In this document: positions 43,353 to 53,789 of the stretch, piece after piece
Position numbering within the stretch: the stretch's first letter is position 1
Layout: every line of letters starts with the position of its first letter
Origin: CAZRIP01 sp964600165
GTDB lineage: Bacteria > Elusimicrobiota > Elusimicrobia > UBA1565 > UBA9628
NCBI GenBank assembly: GCA_964600165.1
Contig: CAZRIP010000004.1
Span: 1 to 64,000, forward strand
Direction of reading: 5' to 3'
DNA length: 64,000 bases
The notes under the pieces: model-generated
The model's input: the letters and a program-made list of their open reading frames with translations, nothing else
What the model was told of the DNA's origin: nothing
Database searches by the model: none
Program-made: the position numbers and the translations under genes

Positions 43353-43381
43353 GACCTCGCGTCGATGACCGACGCGAGGTC
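43353..43381 (-). terminator. Hairpin after the EamA gene
   Basis: A perfect 12-bp stem (43353-43364 with 43370-43381, loop ATGAC) lies 8 bp past the EamA stop. No strong T-run follows, so termination is likely but not certain. Confidence 0.6.
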
Positions 43382-43389
43382 TATCGGCG

Positions 43390-44274
43390 CTAGTCGTCCT
43401 CGAGCTCGGCGACCGGGATAGGCGCCGCGGTCTTTGCTGGCAGCAGGATCAAAAGGACGGCCGACGTGACGAGAGCGAAGGCGACCCCTGTCCTGGCGGA
43501 GAGCCTTTCCTTTAGAAGGAGCCAAGCGCCCACGGCGGCCAGCGCGGGCTCGAGCAGCTTCGCGCAGGAAAGGACGTTCACGTCCATTTCGTTGAGAAGG
43601 TGCGAGAAGATCGCGTGCCCGCCGATCGAGACGAAGGCGGCGAGGCACAAGACGCCCGCCCAGAAATCAAAGCTATAAGGCCCGAACGAGACGCCGCGCG
43701 CCGAGCCCGTCAGAAAAAAGAGCGGGCAGATCACGACGCTCATCATGAAGGCGAAGACCCAATTGTCGAGCTTGCGCCGCGCGCCCTTGCCGAGCAGCAC
43801 GTAGCCGGAAAACGAGAGCGCGGCCACGAGCGCGGCCGTGTCGCCGGCGACGCTCGTCAGGCCGGCCGTCGCCCCTGAAAGCAGCGCGGCGATGCCCGCG
43901 GCCGCGAGGAGCCAGGCGAAGAGGACGCGCGCGCCGAGCTTCTCCTTGAATAAGAGCCACGCGCCGAGACCGGTCCAGACCGGATGCAGCTCGAAGCCGA
44001 TCATCGTGTGCGCGACGCTCGTGTGCTGCGTGGCATAAGTGAACGCCCAGAGATGGATGAAGAACAAGACGGCGGCCAGCGGCACGGCGGCCTTTTCCAT
44101 CCGGGTCAGACGACGCCAGCTTTCGCGCCGCCGCCAGGCGAAGAACGCCAGCGCCGCCGTCGCGATCAGCTGGCGCCAGAAGCCGATCGCTTCGTTCGGG
44201 GCGTGGGCGAGGCGGATCATCAGCGCGGCCTGGGACATCCCCAGGACCGCGAACGACAACAGCGCGAGGCTCAA
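43390..44274 (-). CDS. EamA/DMT-family transporter
   Basis: 294 aa with ten transmembrane helices as two EamA repeats (about 5-140 and 150-285). Family features are the GFWRQLIATAALAFFAWRR segment, FELHPVWTGLGAWLLFKEKLG closing repeat 1 and LLEPALAAVGAWLLLKERLSA closing repeat 2. It should be a metabolite exporter; substrate unknown. I choose the TTG at 44274, whose TTGA overlaps the ZIP stop, because an ATG at 44238 would cut off part of helix 1. Last gene of a ZIP-EamA pair. Confidence 0.88.
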   Translation of the reverse strand: MSLALLSFAVLGMSQAALMIRLAHAPNEAIGFWRQLIATAALAFFAWRRRESWRRLTRMEKAAVPLAAVLFFIHLWAFTYATQHTSVAHTMIGFELHPVWTGLGAWLLFKEKLGARVLFAWLLAAAGIAALLSGATAGLTSVAGDTAALVAALSFSGYVLLGKGARRKLDNWVFAFMMSVVICPLFFLTGSARGVSFGPYSFDFWAGVLCLAAFVSIGGHAIFSHLLNEMDVNVLSCAKLLEPALAAVGAWLLLKERLSARTGVAFALVTSAVLLILLPAKTAAPIPVAELEDD

Positions 44275-44999
44275 AGGGCTTGGCTGAGCGCGAAGGCGAG
44301 GATCGCGCCGACGACCGTCATCGCCACCGTCCCCCAAGCGCTGTGGTGGGCGTGAGCCTCGGGCAGGATGTCGGCGGCTCCGATATAGAGAAGGAAGCCC
44401 GCGAAGACGCCGAGATAAATCCCGAGAGCCTGGGGCGGGAAATGGAAAAGGGTCGTCGCCGCCAGGCCGAGCAGGGGCGCGAGCGCGTCGAGCGTGAGAT
44501 AACCGAGCGTCGCCTTGCGCGAGTTCTGATGGTTGAGCATGATGGAGACCGTGTTCATCCCGTCGGTGAAGTCGTGGGAGATGACGGCCGCGGCGACCAT
44601 CAGACCGATAGAGCGGCTGACCTGAAAGCCCATGCCGATGCCCGCGCCGTCCATGAACGAGTGGCCGGCGAGCGCGAGCGCGGTGAGAACCCCGACCTTC
44701 GGATGGTGGTGCGCCGCGTACTCGGACTCGTGCGAGTGGTGGATGAGGACTGATTTTTCCGCCACGTGAAACGCGAGGAACGCGGCCACCATCGCGATCA
44801 TCATCGTCATCGCCGGAAGCCCGTTGCGGCTGACCTGGGCGATGATCTCGGGGAAGATGTGAAACGCCACGACGCCGAGCAAAAAGCCCGCCATGAAGCC
44901 GAGCAGGAGATGCGCCCGGTCGCGGAAGCGCAGCGCGAAGAACCCGCCCGCTAGGGTGGAGACGAAAGTGGCGGCCGTCAGCGCGATCGCGAGCTTCAT
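44271..44999 (-). CDS. ZIP-family metal transporter
   Basis: 242 aa with eight hydrophobic helices. The metal path is marked by GHSFMDGAGIG in helix 4 and SHDFTDGMNTV in helix 5, close to the HN--D/HE--EG signatures of ZIP, and by a His-rich loop (HHSHESEYAAHHHPK) before helix 4. It likely imports zinc or another divalent metal. A GC hairpin, the probable metK terminator, ends only about 10 nt before the ATG, so either transcription reads through from metK or the promoter lies inside the hairpin region. Its stop overlaps the EamA start. Confidence 0.9.
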   Translation of the reverse strand: MKLAIALTAATFVSTLAGGFFALRFRDRAHLLLGFMAGFLLGVVAFHIFPEIIAQVSRNGLPAMTMMIAMVAAFLAFHVAEKSVLIHHSHESEYAAHHHPKVGVLTALALAGHSFMDGAGIGMGFQVSRSIGLMVAAAVISHDFTDGMNTVSIMLNHQNSRKATLGYLTLDALAPLLGLAATTLFHFPPQALGIYLGVFAGFLLYIGAADILPEAHAHHSAWGTVAMTVVGAILAFALSQAL

Positions 45000-45007
45000 G
45001 CAAAGAG

Positions 45008-45039
45008 AAGGCCCCCGCCGGTCGCCCAGCGGGGGCCTT
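45008..45039 (-). terminator. Hairpin between metK and the ZIP gene
   Basis: An 11-bp stem (AAGGCCCCCGC with GCGGGGGCCTT, 10-nt loop) 16 bp after the metK stop, followed on the minus strand by CTCTTTG. Likely metK terminator or attenuator; it nearly touches the ZIP start. Confidence 0.75.
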
Positions 45040-45054
45040 TCATTTCAAGCCTTC

Positions 45055-46257
<1,203 letters not shown>

Positions 46258-46331
46258 TTAATTGCCTCCGGGAGGTGAAAACTATCCGACGATTATATCA
46301 GTTTTCCGTGATTTTGTCGTCGTGGGAGCGG

Positions 46332-46337
46332 TATAAT
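46332..46337 (+). promoter_or_regulatory. -10 element, leaderless start
   Basis: Consensus TATAAT, 6 nt before the ATG at 46344, with no ribosome site. Confidence 0.6.
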
Positions 46338-46343
46338 CAAGAT

Positions 46344-46820
46344 ATGAGGATGATCCTCGTTATCATGCTTTTTGCGCTTTCCGCGCGCGCGGACGAGCCG
46401 CTCTCGGACGCCAAGAAGGCGCAGGCCGAGGGCAAAGCGCGGCAGTCGGCCGCGCAAGGCGAGCGAGATCGCGTCGCCGAGAAGATCCGCGAGTTGCGGA
46501 AAGTCCTCGAAGGCGTCGTGTCCGGCATGGAGAAGGAGGGCGTCTCCTTCGACCGCGTGCAGGGCGACAGCGTCTGGAACCCTCTGCCCGAGGCCGTTGC
46601 GAGCAAGGTCGCGCTCGAAAAATTGCGCAAGCCGCCGCGGCTGATCATGCTGCCGTCGGGCGGCGAAAGGATCTACGCCGAGGTCTCGCCGCGCAAGGGC
46701 GGCTGGCTCGTCGTCCTCGAGAGCCGGGGCAAGAAGACCGAGGTCCCCGCGCCCCGCAAGCTCGACGGGATCGCTCCGCGCTTGCGCGAGGCCGTCCTGA
46801 CGTTGATCGCCGCGAAGTAA
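46344..46820 (+). CDS. Secreted small hypothetical protein
   Basis: 158 aa. A short signal peptide (MRMILVIMLFALSARA) is followed by a charged helical or coiled-coil segment (about 20-60, KARQSAAQGERDRVAEKIRE) and a small beta-rich domain (about 95-150: RIYAEVSPRKGGWLVVLESRG). No family is recognised. TATAAT lies 6 nt before the ATG. Convergent with the TPR-like gene, one base between their stops. Confidence 0.65.
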   Translation: MRMILVIMLFALSARADEPLSDAKKAQAEGKARQSAAQGERDRVAEKIRELRKVLEGVVSGMEKEGVSFDRVQGDSVWNPLPEAVASKVALEKLRKPPRLIMLPSGGERIYAEVSPRKGGWLVVLESRGKKTEVPAPRKLDGIAPRLREAVLTLIAAK

Positions 46821-46821
46821 A

Positions 46822-47379
46822 CTACTTCTCGCCGGCCAAGCGAAGGAGATCCTTCGCTCCTTTGTTCTCCGGCTCGACCGCGAGGATGCTTCGCGCCTCC
46901 GCGGCGGCTTCCGGCTTGTCGCCGACTCCCAGGCGGGCAAGTCCGCGAAGGATGTGGGCCTCGTGATCGCTGGGCGCCAAATAAACGGCGCGCTCGGCGG
47001 GTCTCAGCGCGCGGCGCGGCCGCGAGACGCTCAAGAACGCGCGAGCCAGATAGACTTGGGCCTTGTAGTTGGCGTCTTGCTCCCGTCCGGTCGCCTCGAG
47101 CCGCGAGAGCTCGAGGGCTCGCCGCTCGCGCAGCTTCTTGGCTTGTTTGGAGGAAAGGCCGGAACCGGCGAGTTTCCTGTCGGAATCCTTGATGATCTCG
47201 ACGCAGCGGCCGAGCGCGGCGATCCAACGCGCGTCGTCCTTCTTGCTGCCGCTGATCATGGGCTGGGACTCATCGACGATCTCGAGCGGCTGGACCGGCG
47301 CGCCGGCGCGCGCGGGCGCGGAAAAAAATAAGAAGAACGCCGCGAGACTACTCGCGCAGGTTGAGAACGGCCGCCTCAT
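46822..47379 (-). CDS. Secreted TPR-like protein
   Basis: 185 aa. A signal peptide (about 1-25, ending APARAGA) precedes a helical protein. Its second half forms two TPR units (AQVYLARAFLSVSRPRRALR; AHILRGLARLGVGDKPEAAA). Probably a periplasmic protein-protein adaptor; partner unknown. Its first 32 bp overlap the end of the upstream nucleotidyltransferase gene in another frame, so it is the last gene of the sugar-nucleotide operon. Confidence 0.75.
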   Translation of the reverse strand: MRRPFSTCASSLAAFFLFFSAPARAGAPVQPLEIVDESQPMISGSKKDDARWIAALGRCVEIIKDSDRKLAGSGLSSKQAKKLRERRALELSRLEATGREQDANYKAQVYLARAFLSVSRPRRALRPAERAVYLAPSDHEAHILRGLARLGVGDKPEAAAEARSILAVEPENKGAKDLLRLAGEK

Positions 47380-48388
47380 AGACCGTGATGTTCTCTTTGA
47401 CGTTGCCGTTGGCGCCGAGGATGCAGTTGGACAGGTGGACGTTGGCTCCCACCGTGACGTTGTCGAAGAGGATGCAGTTCTTGAGGTTGGCGCGCTCGGA
47501 GATCTTCGCGCGGTCGCCCACGACGGTGAAAGGGCCGATCTGCGCGCCGGCCTCGATGATCGAGCCCTTGCCGATCACGCAGGGCGAGCGCAGGATCGCC
47601 TTGGGGGAAATCTGGGTCGGGCGGTCGACCCAGACGCCCTTGCGCACTTCCTTGCCCGGGATGTTGATCTTCGCCTTGCCCTCGAGGGTGTCGATCTGGC
47701 AGCGCCGGTATTCCGCGAGATTGCCCACGTCCGTCCAATAGCCCTTCGTCTCGTAGGCGAAGATGGGCTTCTTGAGCTTGAGGAGCTTGGGCCAGAGCTG
47801 ATGGCCGAAGTCGTATATCTGGTTGCGCGGGATGTAGCGGAAGACCTCGGGCTCGAAGAGGTAGATGCCCGTGTTGACCTTGTTGGAGAAGACGTCGCTC
47901 CAGCTGGGCTTTTCCATGAAGCCCTTGATCTTGCCGCCGCCGTCGGTCAGCGTCACGCCGTATTCGAAGCGCGACTAGACGGCTTTGGTCGCCATCGTGG
48001 CGAGCGAGCCCCTTCTCTTGTGAAACGCGAGCATCTCCGTCAAGTCGATATCCGATAAGCCGTCGCCCGACATCACGAAGAACGGGCCGTCCTTGAAGAA
48101 TCCTTCGACCTTCTTGATCGCGCCGGCCGTGCCGAGGAGCTTGGGCTCGAGGGAATACTGGACGTTCAAGCTCCAGCGCGAGCCGTCGCCGCAGTAGCCG
48201 CGCACTTGGTCCGCGTGCGCGTAGAGGTTGACCATGACGTCCTTGACGCCGTGCTTGAGCAGGTTGTCGAGCACGTGATGGATGACGGGACGGTTGACGA
48301 CCGGGACCATCGGCTTGGGCGTCTCATAGGTCAACGGCCGCAGCCGCGTCCCCGCCCCCGCGGCGAGGACCATCGCCTTCAAGGTCAT
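47348..48388 (-). pseudogene. Sugar-phosphate nucleotidyltransferase with left-handed beta-helix, interrupted by an in-frame TAG
   Basis: The frame spans about 346 codons and is broken once by TAG at 47975-47977. Before it (48388-47978, 137 aa) lie the nucleotide-binding motif LAAGAGTRLRPLT with PKPMVPV and the metal-binding Asp in VMSGDGLSDID. After it the same frame goes on with SRFEYGVTLTDG, FMEKPSW, NTGIYLFEP, and the C-terminal hexapeptide-repeat helix. Intact relatives are mannose-1-phosphate guanylyltransferase-like. The stop falls in the turn that normally reads (V)EDPS-(R/E)(F/Y)GVV. It may be a recent nonsense mutation, a sequencing error, or read through. The downstream half could restart at GTG 47956. 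Operon with phosphomannomutase. Confidence 0.8.
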
Positions 48389-48389
48389 G

Positions 48390-49808
48390 CTAGTTCGTGG
48401 CCGGGGCGACCCACTTCTTCGCGACCTCGAGCAGCTCGTCGGTGCGCTTCTCGGAGTCAGACTCCGCGTAGACGCGCATGAGCGGCTCCGTGCCGGACGG
48501 GCGCATCAAGAGCCAGTGGTCGCCGTCGAGGATGATCTTGAGGCCGTCGATCTGGATGAGCTCCTTGATCTCGGTGCCGAGGATCTTCTTCGGCAGCTTC
48601 TTGACGAGCTTGGTCGTGAAGATCGTCTTGTCGGGGATCGTGCGGTGGAGCTTGTAGTCGATGCGCTTGAACACGGACTTGCCGTATTTTTGCTCGACGT
48701 TCTTCCAGAGCTGCGAGGGCGTCTTGTTGAGCGTCGTGCACATCTCGAGAAACGTCAGCGCGGTCAGCAGGCCGTCGCGCTCGGGCAGGCTGCCTTTCCA
48801 CGCGTAGCCGCCGGACTCCTCGCCCGCGAACGCGGCGCTGCCGTTGTTCAAGGCCTCGGCGACGTGCTTGAAGCCCACCGGCAGCTCCTCGAACTCGAGG
48901 CCCCGGGCCTTGGCGATGCGCTTGGCGATATAGCCCATCGAGACCGACTGCACGATCTTGCCCTTGAGCTTCTTGTGCTCGATCATATACTCGACAATCA
49001 TCGGGAAGACCTGGCAGGGCGTGAGGTATTTGCCCTGGTCGTCGACGAGGCCGAAGCGGTCGGCGTCGCCGTCCAATGCGATGCCGATCATGGCCTTCTG
49101 CTTCTTGACCTCTTCCATGAGCTCCTTCAAATACAGCTCGATGGGCTCTGGGTGCAAGCCGCCGAAGAGCGGATCGCGCTTGCCGTGGATGGGGACGACG
49201 TGCTTCGACGGGATCAACTCCTCGAGCATCCCCGCCGCGGCGCCGTACATGGAGTCGACGACGACGGGCTTCTTGAGCTTGGACTTGATCTTCGCGACGT
49301 TGACGCGGCTCTTCAAGTATTGAAGGTAGAGGTCGCGGCACGACTTCTCCTTGAAGTCGTTGCTGCGCGCCGGGGCGTTCTTGTCGATCGCGGCCTCGAC
49401 GGCCTTCGTGACGTCCTCCAAGACGGCGCGGCCGTCGGCCTTGATCTTGACGCCGTTGTAGGCGGGGGGGTTGTGGCTGGCGGTCACCATGACGCCCAGG
49501 CCCTTGAACTTTCGGGTTAGATAGCTGACCGCCGGCGTGGGCAGGGTCTCCGAGAGCAGGATGGGCTCCAGCTGGTTGCCTTGGAGGACCTTCGCGATCT
49601 CGCGCGCGAAGGCGTCCGATTGGAAGCGGCGGTCGTAGCCGACGACGATCGGGCCCATGATGAGCTTCTTCTTCTCTTTATCTTCGAGGTTCTTGACGTA
49701 GTCGGCGATCGCCTGCGCGACGCGGCGGACGTTCTCGAACGTGAAATCGCGAGCCATCACGCCGCGCCAGCCGTCCGTGCCGAACTTGATCTCTTGGATT
49801 TTCTCCAT
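48390..49808 (-). CDS. Phosphomannomutase/phosphoglucomutase
   Basis: 472 aa. The four alpha-D-phosphohexomutase domains are marked by FGTDGWRGVMA, the phosphoserine in MVTASHNPPAYNG, the metal site ALDGDADRFG and the phosphate-binding RPSGTEPLMRVYAES. It interconverts hexose 6- and 1-phosphates. It sits one base upstream of the nucleotidyltransferase and two bases downstream of a cupin isomerase, so mannose-1-phosphate for GDP-mannose is the likeliest product. No ribosome site is needed if coupled. Confidence 0.93.
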   Translation of the reverse strand: MEKIQEIKFGTDGWRGVMARDFTFENVRRVAQAIADYVKNLEDKEKKKLIMGPIVVGYDRRFQSDAFAREIAKVLQGNQLEPILLSETLPTPAVSYLTRKFKGLGVMVTASHNPPAYNGVKIKADGRAVLEDVTKAVEAAIDKNAPARSNDFKEKSCRDLYLQYLKSRVNVAKIKSKLKKPVVVDSMYGAAAGMLEELIPSKHVVPIHGKRDPLFGGLHPEPIELYLKELMEEVKKQKAMIGIALDGDADRFGLVDDQGKYLTPCQVFPMIVEYMIEHKKLKGKIVQSVSMGYIAKRIAKARGLEFEELPVGFKHVAEALNNGSAAFAGEESGGYAWKGSLPERDGLLTALTFLEMCTTLNKTPSQLWKNVEQKYGKSVFKRIDYKLHRTIPDKTIFTTKLVKKLPKKILGTEIKELIQIDGLKIILDGDHWLLMRPSGTEPLMRVYAESDSEKRTDELLEVAKKWVAPATN

Positions 49809-49810
49809 GG

Positions 49811-50185
49811 TTAGTTGCCTCTCCCGTAATCGTCCGCCAAGCGAACCACGTCCCAGACCTCAGGCGTCGAGACCTCGACGAGCGTCACCGGCCCGTAGCG
49901 GGCCTCGAAGCGGTGGATCGTGCGCGGCGGTATGACGAAGGCCGAGCCCGGCTTCTTGACCGATTTGCGGTCGCCGAGCTCGACGTAAAGCCGTCCCTTG
50001 AGCAAGTAAAGCGTCTCGTGCTTGACCTTGTGGTACTGGCGGCTGAGCCTATGCCCTTTCTTGATCTCGATGAGCTTGCCCACGTAGCGCTTGGCGCGCG
50101 CGAACCAGATCTCTCGGCCCCAGGGCTTGGGAACGACCTTGAGCTTGCCGTTCATCGTGATGAGCGCTCCATGGGGACCGGGCAT
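49811..50185 (-). CDS. Cupin phosphomannose isomerase-type protein
   Basis: 124 aa, one cupin domain. KPWGREIWFA is the hallmark of type II mannose-6-phosphate isomerases; the metal ligands lie in YHKVKHETLYLLKG (His, His, Glu) and a His in IPPRTIHRFEA. It would make mannose-6-phosphate for the mutase next door. ATG 50185 is 5 nt after TATTTT; ATG 50155 is an alternative. First gene of the sugar-nucleotide operon, divergent from a membrane glycosyltransferase across 27 bp. Confidence 0.88.
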   Translation of the reverse strand: MPGPHGALITMNGKLKVVPKPWGREIWFARAKRYVGKLIEIKKGHRLSRQYHKVKHETLYLLKGRLYVELGDRKSVKKPGSAFVIPPRTIHRFEARYGPVTLVEVSTPEVWDVVRLADDYGRGN

Positions 50186-50199
50186 TTAACAAAATAAAA

Positions 50200-50205
50200 T
50201 ATACT
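50200..50205 (+). promoter_or_regulatory. -10 element, leaderless start
   Basis: TATACT, 7 nt before the ATG at 50213, inside an A/T-rich 27-bp gap shared with the divergent cupin gene. Confidence 0.55.
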
Positions 50206-50212
50206 ACCGGCT

Positions 50213-52387
50213 ATGGCCATGCCGGGGGCTCCTCTGCCTTTCCCGACCTTCGAGACGCCTGATGGGGCCCAGCCGCGCGCGGGCAGGCGTTTGGCCGTGA
50301 GCTTGGTCGCCCTTTCCGTCTTCATGGCCTGGCAGGCCGTCGTCGTGCGGCGCTTCGTCCGCTTGGACACGCGCCCCCCGGCCTGGGACCAGGCGGTCCA
50401 TCTCGAGATCGCCCTCGATTACCGAGACGCCATCGCGCGCGGGCGCTGGAGCGACGTCTGGAACCTCGCGCCCAAGCCGGGGATGCCGCCGTTCCCGCCG
50501 CTCTATCATTTGGCGATCATGCGGGCTTACGGCTCCAGCGACCCGGCGCACGCGGCGCTTTGGGCCAATTGGGCCTACATGTGCGCGCTCGCGCTCTCGC
50601 TCTTCGGCCTGATCTTCGAGTTCCGCCGCGACGCCGTCGCCGTGGCGGGCGTCGTCGCCTTTTGCTGCGCGCCCGCGGTGCAGTCGCTGATGACGACCCA
50701 GCTCATCGACCTCTCCGTCGTCGCCTGCGCGGCGGCCGCCTATTGGGCCCTCGTGCGCTCGGATGACTTCAAGCGCTGGCCGGGCTCCTTGGCGTTCGGC
50801 GCGCTTTTCGCCGTCGGGATGATGCACAAGTGGAGCTTCTTCAGCTACATGATCCCGGCGTATCTGCTCGCCGCCAAGGCGCTCGGCGACAAGCGTTCGC
50901 TCTGGAAGGTCCTGGCTTCGGCGGCGCTGGCGCTCGCGGGCTTCCTGCCTTGGTACGAGCGGCACGCGGGCGTCCTCGTCCCGCGGCTTTTTCAGGCGTC
51001 GAGCGACTTCGCGGTGCCGGTCTGGCATGGAGCGGCCTTTTTCAATTATCTGCTCGCTTGCGTCGACGGCTTGGGCCCCGTCTTCTGGGTTTTCGCCTGG
51101 ATCGGCCTGCTCGTCCCGAATTACAAGGACAACGAGGACAAAGGCTGGCTCGTCTGGAGCTCGGTGGCGCTGTCTTACGTATTCTGGACGATCGTGCCCA
51201 ACCGCCAGCTGCGGTTTCTGCTGCCGGGACTGCCCGGCTTGGCCGTCGCGTTCTGCGGGGCGTGGCCCGACCCTCTCATCTGGACGGTGGCGGCCGTGCA
51301 GCTTGCCGTCGCGATCAACTTCGCCGGCGGGTGGATCCCCTCGTTCCCGCTCAATCTCGGCCTCGTGTCGATGACCCTGTTCCCGTCTTCCGCGCCGAAG
51401 CACGAGGATTGGAAGCTGCCCGAGATTCTGCTGGAGATCGATAAGCGCATCGACGCCTCCGCTCCTTTCGCGAACGTGACCCTCGTCGCCAACGCCCCGA
51501 CCTTCAACGGACCGACGCTGACGTGGGAGCGCAAGCGTCTTGGGCTCGCGCGCGTGAACATCCGCGGCGTCAACTCGCGGCTGTGCGAGTTTTCCTCATT
51601 CGTCCTGCTCAAGGACGGCCAGCTGGGCCCGGACAGCGTGATCGGCGGTCTGCCGGAAGCAGCCAAGATCATCGGCGACAAGGACGGCTGGTTCCCGCGC
51701 GCCTACGAGGACGCCGGCCGGTGGGACTTGCCGGACGGCACGCATGCGGTTCTCTACGCGCAGCGCCGCTTCGCCGCCTCGCCTTTCAAGAGCAAGGCGA
51801 CCAGTTTCGCGTTCTACGAGAACGGACCTTTCTCGGCGCAGGAGTTCAAAGCGGAACTGGGCGCCTGGAACGCCGCGCGCGGCGTCTATCCGCTGGCGCG
51901 GGTGTCGGCCTCCGAGGCGACGCTGCGCGGGTTGCGCGTCGTCCGCCCCGATCTCGAGTTCGAGGACGCCCTGCTCGTGCCCGCGGGGGACGTCAAGAAA
52001 TCCGAGTGGGACGACATTCGCTTCTTACGCATGAAGAGGCTGCGCGTGCGCGGGGCCGTCATCGAGGCCAATGATCTGCGCGCGTTTATCGAGGCCAGAG
52101 CCAAAGGCTTCATAGTCTCGAAGCTCGAGCTCGACAAGACGATCAGGCTCGACGGCGCTTACAAAAACGCGTCGGTCTCGGCCGAGGCGTCCGTCGAGCT
52201 CAGGGACGCGCCGCGGCGGCTCGTCGTGTCGGTGCTCGCCGCGCGGGTGCGGGGGGCGGCGATCCCGGCGGCGCTGCTCGGGTCTTACAGCTCGTTCGTG
52301 CTGCCGCTCGAGCCGACGCCCGACCTGCCGTTTTTCGTCGACATCCCCGGCGTGACGCTCAAGGACGGGAAGCTGTCGATTCCGTGA
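50213..52387 (+). CDS. GT-C-type membrane glycosyltransferase-like protein
   Basis: 724 aa. About ten transmembrane helices occupy residues 25-400. The first periplasmic loop has the acidic PPAWDQAVHLEIALDYRD, and PFPPLYHL follows, as in ArnT/RgtB-like GT-C enzymes. A large soluble domain (about 405-724) contains LVANAPTFNGPTLTWE and a C-terminal beta-rich part (DVKKSEWDDIRFLRMKRLRV). Donor and acceptor are unknown. It overlaps the convergent GT39 gene by 29 bp. Confidence 0.75.
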   Translation: MAMPGAPLPFPTFETPDGAQPRAGRRLAVSLVALSVFMAWQAVVVRRFVRLDTRPPAWDQAVHLEIALDYRDAIARGRWSDVWNLAPKPGMPPFPPLYHLAIMRAYGSSDPAHAALWANWAYMCALALSLFGLIFEFRRDAVAVAGVVAFCCAPAVQSLMTTQLIDLSVVACAAAAYWALVRSDDFKRWPGSLAFGALFAVGMMHKWSFFSYMIPAYLLAAKALGDKRSLWKVLASAALALAGFLPWYERHAGVLVPRLFQASSDFAVPVWHGAAFFNYLLACVDGLGPVFWVFAWIGLLVPNYKDNEDKGWLVWSSVALSYVFWTIVPNRQLRFLLPGLPGLAVAFCGAWPDPLIWTVAAVQLAVAINFAGGWIPSFPLNLGLVSMTLFPSSAPKHEDWKLPEILLEIDKRIDASAPFANVTLVANAPTFNGPTLTWERKRLGLARVNIRGVNSRLCEFSSFVLLKDGQLGPDSVIGGLPEAAKIIGDKDGWFPRAYEDAGRWDLPDGTHAVLYAQRRFAASPFKSKATSFAFYENGPFSAQEFKAELGAWNAARGVYPLARVSASEATLRGLRVVRPDLEFEDALLVPAGDVKKSEWDDIRFLRMKRLRVRGAVIEANDLRAFIEARAKGFIVSKLELDKTIRLDGAYKNASVSAEASVELRDAPRRLVVSVLAARVRGAAIPAALLGSYSSFVLPLEPTPDLPFFVDIPGVTLKDGKLSIP

Positions 52388-53789
52388 GCCGGAAGATCTC
52401 GAACCGCCCGTCGTCGTAGACCGGCGGGGAGTAGCGCGACGAGACGTAGCGCGGCGCCTCGCTGTCGCGCGTGGCGAAGAAGCGCGCGCCCTCGCGGATC
52501 GTCTCCTGGAGACGGGCCTCGCTCGAGTCCGCGTGCTCTTCCCAACCCCAACCCCAGCCGCGCCGGTCCAGGAAGTAGAGATAGAGCGCGGAGGCGCGCT
52601 CGTTGACGACGTAGAGGTCGTCGGGGCCGCTCACCTTCGCCGCCGCGCGCGCCGCGCTCGTCAGGAAAGGATAGCTCGTCTTGTACCAGTGATTGATGCG
52701 AAAGACGGCGTGGATCGGAATCGCGAGAACGAGGAGCGCGGCCCAGACCGGCGCCTTTTTAGCGAGAGAAACGGCTCCGACGCCGATGAAGGCCGCGTTG
52801 ATCGGAGCGTAGGGCAACGAAGTGTACTCGTGGTAGTGCGCGTAGGCGCCGCAGGCGACGATATAGACGCACACGCAGGCGAACCACCACGCGAAGAAGA
52901 CCTTGCCGCGGCGCCGCACGAGCTCCAGCGCGCCGACCGAGCCGAGGGCCAAGCCGGCATAGGTGGCCGAGAGCTCGGGGAAGCGCGACGTAAATTGAAA
53001 GAAAACGTAATGCGGCAGGTTGCCGTAATCGAATAATTTCAGGAAGTCGCCCTCGTGCGTCGGCACCACGTAGGTTCCCGCGCTCGCGTACTTGTACCAG
53101 GCGAAAACCAGGCCGAGCGCGACGACCGGCGCGGAGAGGACGCGTGCGTCGGTCCAGGCTTTCTTGCCGAGCTTGATGTGCGCGAGGACGGCGAGGACGC
53201 CGAGAAAGTACGCGTACGGCAGCTTGTGCGCGACGGCCAGGAACGCGAACAGCACGGCCGCGGACCAATGGGCCGGCGAGCGCCCTTTCCCCAAAGCGCG
53301 GTTCCAGTGATAGAGCGAGGCGATCATCGCGAAGAGCGCGAGGGCCTCGGGCTGGATCGTGCGGCCGAAGTAGATCTCGAGAGGCAGGCAGCAGAAGACG
53401 AGCGCCGCGGCGAAGGCTTCAAGGAGCTTCGTCTCGCCGAGCTCGTCGCGCAGATATTCGAACAAATAGATCGCCGTCGCCGCGGAAAAGGCCGTCGACA
53501 GCACGCGTCCCCAGACGTCGCCCAGGCCGAAGACGCCCCAGAACACGCCGACGAGCCACATGTAGAGCGGGAACTCGGTCGCGGCGCGGCCGCGGCCCGG
53601 CCCTTCCCAATCGATCTGCGGCGAAAAGAAATGCAGGCCGTCGCGGTAGTAGTTGCGCGCGATGGCCGCGGTGTTGGTCTGACGATGATAGTGATAGTCG
53701 AACGGAGGCGCCGTGATCCCTTTCAGGTGAAAGAGGACCGAGCAGACGAGGATCGCGGTCCAGAGGACGGGCCGGCCGCGGCGCTTCAT
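52359..53789 (-). CDS. GT39-like membrane glycosyltransferase
   Basis: 476 aa. After helix 1 comes a loop with APPFDYHYHRQTNTAAIARN, the His/Gln-rich variant of the GT39/PMT first loop, then ATEFPLYMWLVGVFWGVFG and about ten more membrane helices. A short soluble tail ends the protein. It would use a polyprenyl-phosphate sugar in the inner membrane. Its ATG overlaps the stop of the upstream methyltransferase (4 bp), so they are co-translated. Confidence 0.82.
   Translation of the reverse strand: MKRRGRPVLWTAILVCSVLFHLKGITAPPFDYHYHRQTNTAAIARNYYRDGLHFFSPQIDWEGPGRGRAATEFPLYMWLVGVFWGVFGLGDVWGRVLSTAFSAATAIYLFEYLRDELGETKLLEAFAAALVFCCLPLEIYFGRTIQPEALALFAMIASLYHWNRALGKGRSPAHWSAAVLFAFLAVAHKLPYAYFLGVLAVLAHIKLGKKAWTDARVLSAPVVALGLVFAWYKYASAGTYVVPTHEGDFLKLFDYGNLPHYVFFQFTSRFPELSATYAGLALGSVGALELVRRRGKVFFAWWFACVCVYIVACGAYAHYHEYTSLPYAPINAAFIGVGAVSLAKKAPVWAALLVLAIPIHAVFRINHWYKTSYPFLTSAARAAAKVSGPDDLYVVNERASALYLYFLDRRGWGWGWEEHADSSEARLQETIREGARFFATRDSEAPRYVSSRYSPPVYDDGRFEIFRLTESTASRP

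Noticed and set aside
46258..46310. SAM riboswitch upstream of metK
   Set aside because: The leader from the TATAAT box to the ATG is only about 40 nt, too short for any SAM aptamer I know.
47975..47977. Genetic-code change making TAG a sense codon
   Set aside because: TAG closes several intact genes in the window, including purA and lptG, at the normal family length.
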